From positions 1-64,000 of the forward strand of contig JAPTJF010000129.1 of the NCBI GenBank assembly GCA_029339195.1: 64,000 nt of DNA. Direction: 5' to 3'. Made by a program: the position numbers and the translations under genes. Of the stretch, positions 54,899 to 64,000 are shown one piece after another (positions within the stretch are counted from its first letter, which is position 1; every line of letters starts with the position of its first letter). The stretch is from Micractinium sp. NFX-FRZ. Lineage: Eukaryota; Chlorophyta; Trebouxiophyceae; Chlorellales; Chlorellaceae. The notes under the pieces are model-generated. The model saw only the letters and a list, made by a program, of their open reading frames with translations, made no database searches and was not told where the DNA came from.

Positions 54899-56786
54899 CT
54901 ACTGTATGCCTTTTAGGAAGGCCAGCAGCGCAGATGTGTACTCCCGCATGTGCTGCCGCAGGTGCGCCACGTGCTGGCTGCGCTCCCAGCGCACCGCCGC
55001 CACGTCAGCGCCGCCCCGCTGGCGCCAGCTGGCGACCAGCCCGTCCAGCCTGGCGGCGTCACACAGCGGATCGTCGGCGCTGTACAGCACCAGGAAGCGG
55101 GAGCAGCGGGGGCCCAAGCGCAGGCGCTCCATGCTGTGCCTGCAGCGCAGCAGGGGCAGCAGGGGCGGCGACCGGGCAGCGGCAGGGCATCAGGTGCAGC
55201 ATCGGGCGGCGGCAGGGCACAAGAAGAAAATAAGAAGATCATGGTGCTAGCAAGGCAGCAGGCTTGCTGCACATGGGCGGGCAAAGCGTTCATCAGCTCT
55301 GGGCTAAGATAAGGCACACTCACCAGAACCGCTGCCCCCAGCCGGGAGACAGCACCATGGACACCAGCACCGAGAGGTAGAAGAGGGCGGCCAGCAGCAT
55401 GCGCAGCACCGGGTTCAAGCCCTGGCCGATAGCGCTGGCCCCTGTGTGGCCGTGCATGTAGCCTGCATGGTGGGGCAGGGGTCATAAAGCTACAGAGTGA
55501 GGGTCGGAGGCTGCCTGGCGAGGCAGGCAACAGGGCAACGGCGCCTAGTGCAACCGGAAGAGAGGGCAACAGGGCGGGCACCAGGTCTTGCGTGCAAGGG
55601 GCAGGCTCACATGGTGCGCTGTCAAAGATGCAGCCTGCGACGCGCGTGCTGAGGGGGGCATAGCATGGGTCACGATGCAGCAGCACGTCGCACTGCTCCA
55701 ACACAAATGCGCCGCCTGCACACAGGAGCACGGAGGGGTAGTGGATGCGGGTGTAGGAGTGGCAGCACAAACTGCGCTGTCCGCAGGCGGGGGGCAGGGG
55801 AAGGATATCATGAATGAGATGGGACACCACAGGTCTGGCAGCAGCAGCACATGGATGCTCAGCCGCTTGATGGTGACAGGCGGTGGTGCCCAGCAGGCAA
55901 GGCGGCCCACGAGGCACTATGGGGCAGTGCCATGCATCACGTCTCCAGCAGAGCCGTCTCAGCCACGCTAGCAATCTCCCGCTTCTTTTCACAGACCAAG
56001 CACGCGCACCCTGCCCATCTGCTCATCGGCTCATCCCCCTGCCTCTTTATGGGGGCGTGCCCGCTGCCCACCCACCCACCCACCCACCCACCGTTGGAGA
56101 AGACGTAGAAGACGAGCGGCCTGCTGCCCTGCGGGTCCACCGCCGCTAAAAAGTCCAGCAGCCGGGCGGCGAAGCGGCGGCGAGGCAGTGCAATGGGCGA
56201 GAAAACTGCCGCGCCGGGCAGCACGCCGCGCACGCTCGGGTAGCCCTGCTTCTCGAGGAGCGCGCTGTACTTGGCGACGTGGCGGTCCTGGGCGCCGTAC
56301 CAACCCAGGATCACCTGGCAGTGACATAGGGGTGGGGAGGTGGGAGGTGAGGAGGATGCAGGCAGGCAGGCAGGCAAGCAGGATCGTGGGTGGGAGGGAG
56401 GGTCATGAGCCGATGGGATGGGCTTCAGAGCCCTTGCCAAGTAGACCTCCGCATGCACTGCCTCGCACTCCTGCATCTGCATTTGAACACGAGCCCGGCA
56501 TTCTTGTGCTCACCACCAGTGGCGCAGAGGGATGAGCTGCAACGGGTAGTGTGAGGTGGAAGCCAGACTGCTGCCCCGCCTCCATGGCTGCAGCCGCTGC
56601 TGGCGGGAGTGCCGCCAGCGGGCAGCAGAGTTGGCGGGCCAGTGGCGTTGCTGTTTTGCTCGCTCTGCCGATGTGGGGCGAACGTAATGCGGCGGTAGAC
56701 GCGGAATGAAAAGGCGCTGGACAGGAGTGCAGGAGCTGCGCGGGAGTGCGGGCACAGGTGGGCGAATGGCTTGCCGCACTCTGCAT
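54899..56786 (-). CDS. TMEM53/DUF829-like alpha/beta hydrolase
   Basis: Five exons: 56786-56514, 56314-56092, 55715-55611, 55462-55324 and 55139-54899, giving 326 aa from the first in-frame ATG, or 259 aa from the ATG at 56585. The core follows TMEM53: VVILGWYGAQDRHVAKYS at the N-terminal strand, PLVFYVFSNGGAFVLEQ with the nucleophile-elbow Ser, CIFDSAPC, a hydrophobic stretch (MLLAALFYLSVLVSMVL), FLVLYSADDPLC with the likely acid, and SQHVAHLRQH with the likely His. The extra 67 N-terminal residues in the long form are Ala/Ser/Arg-rich and transit-peptide-like. The substrate of this family is unknown. It is divergent from the CapA-like gene. Confidence 0.88.
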
Positions 56787-57174
56787 GCCAAGAGATGGTT
56801 GGTGACTGTGCGCGTGGATGCAGCGGGTCACGTTATCTGCAAGCAAGGGAAGTGCTCAAAGTGCCACGTAAGCCAGGTTCTTGCTGTCGGCCAACCTGCA
56901 AATACACGCGATTGCGAGAACCGTTCGTGCTTTTGAACGCCCAATTATTTATTTTATCTTGAACCATCGAGTTCTGCACGGGTTACAACCTGGCTGCAAA
57001 GGTAGCTGGACAGTGCGCACGTGTGGCGGGGCGCCCGAGCCTCCAGGGCGCGCGCAAGGCAAGTCCAATGCGTGTCTACGCGGCACAGCTGCTCCGGCGC
57101 GCCCCAGGCTGACCACTGCATGCCGGCGGTGACGCCGGCTTGACGCGGCACCTCTGCAGGCAACTGCCCCCAAG
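56787..57174. promoter_or_regulatory. Divergent promoter region, TMEM53-like / CapA-like
   Basis: 388 bp separate the head-to-head start codons. It contains an AT-rich patch (CCAATTATTTATTTTATCTTG at 56940-56960) that stands out from the GC-rich surroundings. Confidence 0.6.
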
Positions 57175-60115
57175 ATGAACAGCGCTGCTGCCTCTGGAGC
57201 AGGCGGCCGTAATCTGGCGCTGGTCATGCTAGGAGACTGCATGTGAGCAGCTCAGCTGAACGTTGGGAGGTCGAGTCGAGGGGTGAATGGCAAGGGGAAC
57301 CCTGGAACACGCGCTGGCTGCTGCTCCATAAGTGCGCTCAGCTGGGCTAACATCGTGCCCCAGCCCCCCGGCCCCCGCTGCAGGCTGGGACGGGTGAGTT
57401 TGTGCGGCTGTCAGCAGCGCTGGTGGAGGGATCCGTTTGGGCGCAGCACAGAGCAAGACAGCGTTCGCCAGCATCTAAGCTCAGTACGCGCCCTTTTGGT
57501 AGGAGCCCCGTGGTGCAGCTGCATCCGCTGGAATGTGCCCCGCACGGCATGTGCCCCCCCCCCCCCCTTGACATGTGGCCAACCACCTCTGCAGATCGTG
57601 GATGAGTCACTGACAGCCCTGCCTGCCCAGTTGTCGGGAGTGTGGGGCGACGCGCTGCCGCTGCTGCGCGGCGGCATGGCACGGCCGGGGGAGGAGCAGC
57701 TGGTGGGGGCCAACCTCGAGTGTGCCGTCACGGCAGAGGAAGAGAAGGTGATATGATATGTTGATTGGGCAGGGAATGCTCAACAGGTGGGAGCGGGACT
57801 GCAGTTGTGCTTACATCATGGCTACAGTACGGCCCAGCTGTGCCTCCACACCACGTGCCACCCTGCAATGTGTTGGCACACGGTTGCTGAATGCGCGTGT
57901 CGGTTTACGCCGGTTCTCACTCCAGGCCCGCCCCGTGCTGGCAGTGTGCAGGAGGAGAAGGAGTTCAATTTCAAGCTGAGCCCCGCCAACATGGGCGCCC
58001 TCACGTGCGCCCATCGCTGCTTGCTCGCAGCATGCCTGCCAGCAGCATGCCCGCTGTAGTCAAACACAGCAGGACGCTCCAGCAGGACAGCTACCACACC
58101 ACCCCCCTATGCAGTTCCGCCGCTTTGGCTTGCCCTCCCCGGCCAACAACCACGCCCTGGACTGCTCTCTAATACCCTGCCGTTCCTGGACCCATTTCTC
58201 CCCAGTCACCCCTTTGCTGCAGGTCTGCCCGCTTTGACTTTGTGTCCCTGGCCAACAACCACTCTTTAGACTTCCGGGAGGCGGGCCTGCGGGAGACGCT
58301 GCGCGTGCTGCGCTCCGCTGGCATCGCGTGTGCGGGGGCGGGGCGGGCAGCAGAAGCGGCGGCGCCGGTTGTGGTGGAGCGTGGGGGGCTCAGGCTGGCG
58401 TTCTTTGGCTTCTCTGGTGAGGGAGGGAGGGAGGGAGAACGGCGGTGGATTTGTGGATTTGTGGATGGGTGAATGGACGGGCGGTTGGGTTGTTGTGATG
58501 CTTGGTGGGAGGGAAGTGAGGATGCGGCTCGGTGGGAAGCAGCGGGGAGCTGGGTGTGGCGCACAGGGCTGAGCCACCTCTCCTTACCCCGGTGCTCTGT
58601 GTGTGCCCATCCCCAGCTCAACGTTCTGGCTTCCACCCCCTGTCCCTGCGCCGGCCCCATTGGTCCTTCTGCTCTCGCCCCCCAAGGTCTCCTGGCTCCC
58701 CACCCTGCAGACCACTACGCCTCCTGGGCGGCCACAGAGGACCGCCTGGGCATCAACTTTATTGATCCAGACAGCTACTCGCCTGCTGAGCTGGCGTCCC
58801 AGCTGGCGCAGGCGCGGCAGGCGGGGGCAGACCTGACGGTCGTGTTTGTCCACTGGTGAGGGCGGCTGGTGCCCAGTCCTGGGAGGGAATGGGTTGCTGA
58901 CCAGTGCAGCTAGCGCCAGCACCGCAGCGGCGTGCTGCCCTGCACCTGCAGCGCTGGGCGCCTCTTGCTGGGCGGATCCAGGCAACGCACATGCTCCCTA
59001 TGACACATTGTACATGCCTCTGACACCTCGCCACCTCTCTCTATCACCATCCACTTACGCAGGGGCCCCAACTGGCGGTGGCGCCCCTCTGCCGGCATCC
59101 GCCGCCTGGCCCGCGACTTCATCGACAGCGGGGCAGACGTGGTGTTTGGGCACAGCAGCCACCACATACAGGTGATGCCAATTTAGTACTTTAATTTAAT
59201 CCTTAAAGCCGCTCCTTTTCATTCCCCCCTCTCACTTTGGTGTTGACACGGTTCTGCCCAACGCTGCCTCCATGGGCTGTCATTTCCGTACCCTGCTCCC
59301 TGGCGCAGGGAATCGAGGTGTACAAGCAGCGCGCAATCGTGTATGGCGCAGGCGAGGCAGGGTGGGGGGCTGGGGGCTGCCCCTGCGAGCGGCAGCAGCG
59401 CATCGTCAGTTGATGGACGACCGCCCGTGAACCCTATCCCGCATACACCCCCACCCCTTCCCAGGCGGTTTTGTGGATGACTACAGGCTGGACGAGGGGT
59501 ACCGCAACGACCTGGGGTTCCTGTACTGCTGCCACATCAGCGTGGGGGCGCCTGCCAGCCTGGAGCTGGTGCCCACGCGCATCGTGCACAAGTGGCAGGT
59601 GGGCACAAGTGGCAGGTGGGCGCTTGCAGGTGGTTGCAAATGCGGGAGATGAAAGGGGGTCAGCCAACAGTGTGGGTCGGGGGGAAAGTGAAGCAGCTTG
59701 AGGAGAGGAGGGGAGCCGCAGCCAGCCCCTGCCATGCTGCACAGGGCAGCCCTCAGTTGCAGGTGTGTCGTCCCCGTCTGCTCCCATGCATCATGTCTGA
59801 GCAGCACTGGCCCTGCTGCAGGACAGCGGGTGGCCGCGGTACCTCTCGGAGGTTCACACCGCCCACGGCACTGATGCGTGCTGGCTCAGCACCCGGCTCA
59901 AGGAGCTCTCTCAGCCCTGGGGCACACAAGTCATCGAGGGAGAGGATGGGAGGCTCACCATCCCGCTGAGAGAGGGCAGTGGCAGCGACACGCTGGAGAG
60001 CGGCAGGAGCAGCAGCGAGGAGGAGGGAGAGGGCGCTGCGGGCGGGGGCGGCGGTGGCGGGGCGGAGGGGAGGCACACCCTGCTGGCCCGGCTGCTGGCC
60101 CTTGCTGGTCTCTGA
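57175..60115 (+). CDS. CapA/PgsA-like metallophosphatase-fold protein
   Basis: Ten exons: 57175-57242, 57384-57393, 57595-57747, 57952-58004, 58223-58416, 58711-58855, 59063-59171, 59309-59351, 59465-59598 and 59822-60115, giving 400 aa. The 10-nt exon 2 completes GDCMLGRIVDESL, the first metal-binding motif. Others follow in CapA order: VGANLECAV, FDFVSLANNHSLDF, VVFVHWGPNW, and VVFGHSSHHIQGIEVY with GGFVDDY. In bacteria CapA/PgsA acts in poly-gamma-glutamate capsule formation. Its eukaryotic relatives have no settled role, so only the fold is claimed. No signal peptide is seen. The C-terminal ~60 residues are acidic, then Gly-rich. One intron has a GC donor (after 59351). The exon 9 donor is duplicated 16 bp downstream. 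Confidence 0.9.
57384..57393 (+). other. 10-nt micro-exon of the CapA-like gene
   Basis: G-CTG-GGA-CGG is flanked by CTGCAG and GTGAGT. It joins ...GAC TGC AT to ATC GTG GAT and restores the invariant GD-x-M-LGR motif. Skipping it would shift the frame. Confidence 0.9.
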
Positions 60116-60250
60116 TGTGAGACTGCCATTGGCGCCATGTTCGGCATCCACACCCGTGTACTGCTTCGCTATGAAATCTAATCCCATGTGGTTACATGTT
60201 GCCTGCAAGCACTAAAGCGCCATGGCAAGGCGCGGCGCCGCTCTGCCAGC
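60116..60250. other. 135-bp convergent gap, CapA-like / GT61
   Basis: The two stop codons are only 135 bp apart. TTACA at 60192-60196 gives a minus-strand TGTAA 55 bp after the GT61 stop. The CapA transcript must end within or beyond the GT61 coding region. Confidence 0.6.
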
Positions 60251-63200
60251 TCAGCCGGTAGCATTGGGGCAGTGCGCGTTGTGCCCGGTGACCCCCCGAG
60301 CATCAAAGTTGAAGCGGTGCCTTCCGGTACCGTAGTACTGCTGCGTGTACCGCTGCTGGCTGCCGCCAGCTGCCACCACCTCCACCAGCGCCGCCTCCAG
60401 CACCGCCCACGGCACCCGGCTGTTGCGGTCGCGGGGCCACCAGTCTTTGAGGCCGGTCTTTGAGCGCTCGTCTGGTCCAGGGGTGGAGGCGGAGGGGTCA
60501 CACAGCATGGCCACCCACCACAGCACCTGGGAGGTTGCATCCTGCGCAGAATGCAGGCAGGCAGGAGGCAGCAGGAGAAGACAAGGTAGGAGGGGTCACG
60601 CAGCATGGCCACCCAGCACAGCACATGCGAGGTGGCAAGGTGGCAGGGGAGGCGCAGGGGCGCAGGCAGGTCGCTGCGCATTGTGAAGCAGCAGCAGCAG
60701 CAGCACATCAATCCTGGCCCCCGCCTTCACCCCGCTCCAGCGTTCCATTAAAAAGTTGCAATCAGTGTTACAAGGGGCCCACCTTTGAGTTCATGGTGCT
60801 GAACACCATGGCCCCCCGCCCCGTGTCAAACTGGAAGGGTATGAGCTCTATCACGCTGCTGCCGGGGCGCATGAGCCAGCCGTTGGCCAGGTTGGCGCCT
60901 GAGCAGGAGGGCAGCGCCGGGCACGGGGGGAGCAAGGGGGCGGGGCGGTGAGGAGGCAGAACACGAACATGCAACTCAGCAGCTCTGCCGGTGCGCCGTG
61001 TGGTCCTCCAGCATCGTGGGCCAACAGTGATGGCAACATGGAGGCAGCACCGTCGTGGGCGCCGAGCTCCACTCAGAGCCGGCAGTGGCGGGCCCTTGTC
61101 TCTCACCATGCATGCCGATGAACACGTCAGCCTCACGTGCCGCTGCCACGCCAGACTCGAGGTCCGGCACAGACACCTGCAGGCGCAAGAGCGGCAAGAG
61201 CCGGGGAAGTTGGGGCAAGAGCCGGGGAAGTTGGGGCAAAGGCAGAGGAGGCAGGCGCTTGCCCGCATTCTCCTCCTGCTGCTGCTGCTGCTGCAATTAA
61301 TCATGCTCAAGTGCCTGCCGGTGCCTCTTCACTGCATTTTTAAAGCATCTCTGTCAGTAGCATGGAAGTGCCTCCCCCCGGAGCCTCGCTCACCTCTGAG
61401 CACTCTGCGGTCACAGGTGGCCCGCCACCTGGCGGCACGTACCGCCACGTGTTGCACCGCCGCAGCAGCTCGCCGACGTTCAGAATCTGCCTGCCCTCGG
61501 AGCCCCGCTTCATGAACATGATGCGAAGCCTGCCAGTTGTGGCGGCTCGTGGGGTTGCCGGCGTGACTGTTGCCAGCGGGGGCGCGCCGGCGGCCGCCGC
61601 GGCGGCCGCCTGCAGGCTGATGCCATCGGGCAAGGCGGCGCCCTGCCCCATCTGCTGTCGCCGCTGCTGTTGCATGTGCTGCACCACAGCCTGGCCGTAG
61701 GCATAAGGTTCCACAGGGACTTGCTCTGCCAGCGCTGCTGCCTGCTGTGCCACGCTGGCAGCTGCCTCCTGCTCTGCTGGCAGGCCCTGGGCCATTGGGA
61801 AGTTGCGGCCGCAGACAAAGAGGGTCTGGAAGCAGCGGCGCTCGCCGCCCTCAAAGCTGGCCCGCGGCTGCGAGGCGTCAAGCTGCAAGGGGGGGGGGGG
61901 GGGGGTGAGGAGGGGAGGGCTTGGAGAAGCGGGCATCAAGGGTGCAGTGGGTGGGGGCCTGAGCAGGAGACGGCAGGCTTGGCATATGTTTGGCATGCAG
62001 CAGGCTGTGGTGTCCCCAGTTATTGTATTGCAATAACTGTCCCCAGTTATTGTCGGCACACCACCACCATCACTCCTGCTGCGCACCACACAGCCATGGG
62101 GCGACTCCTTGCCCCCTCCCTCCTCCCTTGCCTGACCCACCTCCGGGCGGTAGCCATGCGGAATTCGGCTGCTGAAGTCAGCCATGCTTTGCACGCTGAG
62201 CGCGCTGAGCGGCGGCAGCAGCGCCGCCTCTGCCTGCGTGAGGGGCAGGCCGTCTGGGGTGACTGACACCAGTTTGGCGTGCTCCCGCCAGGGTGTGCGC
62301 CGCAGCAGGGAGTAGACCACAGCAGACAGGTCTGCAGGGGCAGGGAGACGCAGGGCTTGTGCATGTGGTGAAGCGACGCAGGATGCGCTAGCAAGCATGG
62401 ACCCTGGGCTTTGCGCGGCCTCGCTGTGCTTTCTCCATTCTTCATAGCGTGCATCTGCCTTGCCCCACGCGGCCTCCCCACACACGTCACCCTCACACAA
62501 AACAACCCTCTCCTCCTCCCCGCCTCACCCTTGAAGACGTGGAAGAAGTTCCCCCTCCAGGAGGCATACAGCAGCACCGGCACCGTGCAGGTGGAGAACT
62601 GCGGCTGCTGCAGGTAGGCCGCCGCCTCCTCCCGCGTGGCGGGGCGCATGGGCAGCGGCGGGATGCGGCGCGTGCGCGTGGGCCCCTGCACTTGGTACAG
62701 CAGCTGACGCCTGGACCGCCGGGGAGGAGAGCTGCCGCCGTCTGCCACGCCCCCCTCGTCCTCCTCCTCCTCCTCTGCGCCATCGTCCAAGTTGCTGCTG
62801 CTGCTGCTGCTGGTCTTGCGCCAAGGGTACTCGTAGATCTGCGGGGGAAAAGATGACATGGCATGTCGTGGTGAGCAAGGCTGGAGGCGCGGCGGGCGGG
62901 GCAGGCAGGCAGGCAGGCATGGCGCCGGCAGCCGCAGATTGAGACATGCATACTGAGATGGCCTTTTGAGCAAGCGGCATCTGGTGGCATCCGCTGTTGG
63001 ACCACACACGCGCGCAAGAAGCATGACACATGTGTATCCCCACATGCCACATCCCCAAGAGGCACCCCGCCTGGCCTGCCTGCCACCCGCTAGCCCACCA
63101 GGCACCGTGCCCACAGCCCAATGTTCGCCGCCCAGCACAATCAGTACACAACGTGCAATGCGTCAACCAAGCCCCCACCCGCTGCCTACCTTGGAGGTGT

Positions 63201-63915
63201 CCACCTTTATTTCAGGCAGTGCGCCAGCCTGGCGGCCATCCAGCTGCTGGTACCTGTCCTCATACAAAATGAGCGTGCCCTGGTCAACACACACGCGGTC
63301 CAACCGCTGGCAGTGGCTCTCCCAGGGGGATCCGTCCAGCTGCAAACTGCACTGCTGCTGCTGCTGCTGCTGGGCTGCGCCTCCGCTGGTGTCTGCCGAG
63401 AGGCGGTTGGACGCCAGGTGTGTGCTGCCCCAGGCGAGCAGCAGCAGCAGCGCGGCAGCGAGCGCAGCGCAGCACGCGCCGCGTCGCCGGAAGAAGAGGG
63501 ACGCCCACCGTGCTGGCGAGCACCGGGGGCCGGGAGAGTCGAGCGAGTGCTGCTCCCGGTGCTGCCCCCAGGTATCGGGCGTGCAGTGGATGGCGAATTG
63601 CTGGGTGCCTCGCGGCGGCGAGCCGGCCTTGCCTGCTGCCGCCGCACGGTGCTGGCGCTGTGCACCAAAGGGCGCCTGGTCCCACATAGGGCTCTGCAGG
63701 GTGGAGTGTTGGCAAACCAGCGGTGATGGCTGAGCCGGGGCGGTTGCGCCGCCGCTGGAGTGTGAACATCCCCCGCCGCCGCCACAAACATCCATTGCCT
63801 GGAAAAGGGCGGCCCCAGCGTGACAACCCGCTTCCACACCCACCTGCCGTCCATCCTCCTCACTCTCCGATCGCGAGGCTCCCGCAATGGGGGCATACGG
63901 CTGCTCGGTCTTCAT
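60251..63915 (-). CDS. GT61-family (DUF563) Golgi glycosyltransferase
   Basis: Seven exons: 63915-63190, 62838-62529, 62331-62141, 61882-61394, 61176-61107, 60898-60783 and 60541-60251, giving 730 aa. It has a type II membrane layout: a 140-residue hydrophilic N-terminus, Arg-rich FFRRRGACC, and a single hydrophobic anchor ~147-162 (CAALAAALLLLLAW). A poly-Gln stretch follows, then the lumenal domain. The GT61 signature is near 588-620: ADVFIGMHGANLANGWLMRP, GSSVIELIPFQF. Upstream blocks include WRGNFFHVFKDLSAVVYSLL and FCGRNFP-type (here FVCGRNF). Plant GT61 enzymes add xylose or arabinose to polysaccharides and EOGT adds GlcNAc to proteins; donor specificity cannot be read here. Acidic/Ser and Ala/Gln insertions make it longer than typical relatives. 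Confidence 0.88.
60492..60650 (-). repeat. Echo of GT61 exon 7 start
   Basis: The first part of exon 7 (…TGGGTGGCCATGCTGTGTGACCCC) is repeated about 98 bp upstream in intron 6 as TGGGTGGCCATGCTGCGTGACCCC (~60592-60640). The acceptor AG is not preserved at the matching place in the echo. Confidence 0.8.
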
Positions 63916-64000
63916 GCTGACAGCCAGCAGCAGTTGGGCTCAGCCGGCGCGGCCTGAGCCGACTGCAAATGACAGTGGTAGCCGCAATACTCGTGAGCAA
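63916..64000. other. GT61 5' flank, window edge
   Basis: 85 bp upstream of the GT61 start codon. Nothing further can be said. Confidence 0.5.

Noticed and set aside
57553..57568. Poly-C run before CapA exon 3, considered as an artefact or frameshift site
   Set aside because: It lies in an intron as part of a pyrimidine tract and does not affect the reading frame.

Overview
The window is nuclear DNA of a green alga, most likely a chlorophyte of the Trebouxiophyceae (Chlorella-like) grade. The reasons are high GC, dense short exons split by 100-400 bp GT-AG introns with some GC-AG, TGTAA polyadenylation motifs downstream of several genes, and plastid or algal proteins: an NAB1-type translation repressor, an ELIP-like chlorophyll-binding protein and a plastid-type Hsp70-escort zinc finger. 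I assembled gene models by hand from open frames, splice signals and known family motifs. Sixteen protein genes and two tRNA-Gly genes were modelled. Fifteen coding models close exactly in frame. One, the receptor kinase, needs a 1-nt (or 3n+1) correction in exon 2.

Layout, left to right: NAB1-like CSD/RGG/RRM protein (-, 594-2971); inositolphosphorylceramide synthase-like enzyme (-, 4249-6954); V-ATPase subunit c (-, 7986-9481); divergent from it, mitochondrial proline dehydrogenase with an EF-hand (+, 10066-16941); a ~290 bp-armed inverted repeat carrying two tRNA-Gly(GCC) genes (17814-18833); a 28-exon receptor kinase with LRR, LysM-like, discoidin-like, transmembrane and kinase regions (-, 19091-30578); HTATIP2-like reductase (+, 31544-33524); ELIP-like protein (+, 33960-35185); HAD hydrolase (-, 35770-37968); DNL zinc finger Hsp70-escort protein (+, 38167-40107); DMT/nucleotide-sugar-type transporter (-, 41199-43986); COP9 signalosome subunit 4 (+, 44597-48573); CHRD-domain secreted protein (+, 49311-51608); UbiA-family prenyltransferase (+, 52847-54179); TMEM53-like alpha/beta hydrolase (-, 54899-56786); CapA-like metallophosphatase (+, 57175-60115); GT61-type glycosyltransferase (-, 60251-63915).

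The genes are ordinary housekeeping, plastid and signalling genes, not one pathway. Many pairs are divergent with short shared promoters (198 bp between the HAD hydrolase and the Hsp70-escort gene) or convergent with close or overlapping 3' ends.

The most unusual signal is structural. In at least eight genes, introns contain an imperfect tandem copy of an adjacent exon-intron junction (a 'junction echo') about 70-180 bp from the real one. Three echoes (NAB1, Hsp70-escort, DMT transporter) lie a multiple of three bases away with no stop between, so alternative splicing could add 33-37 residues. Other points are six GC-AG introns, a 10-nt and a 21-nt micro-exon, and the mosaic receptor kinase with a DFN activation motif.
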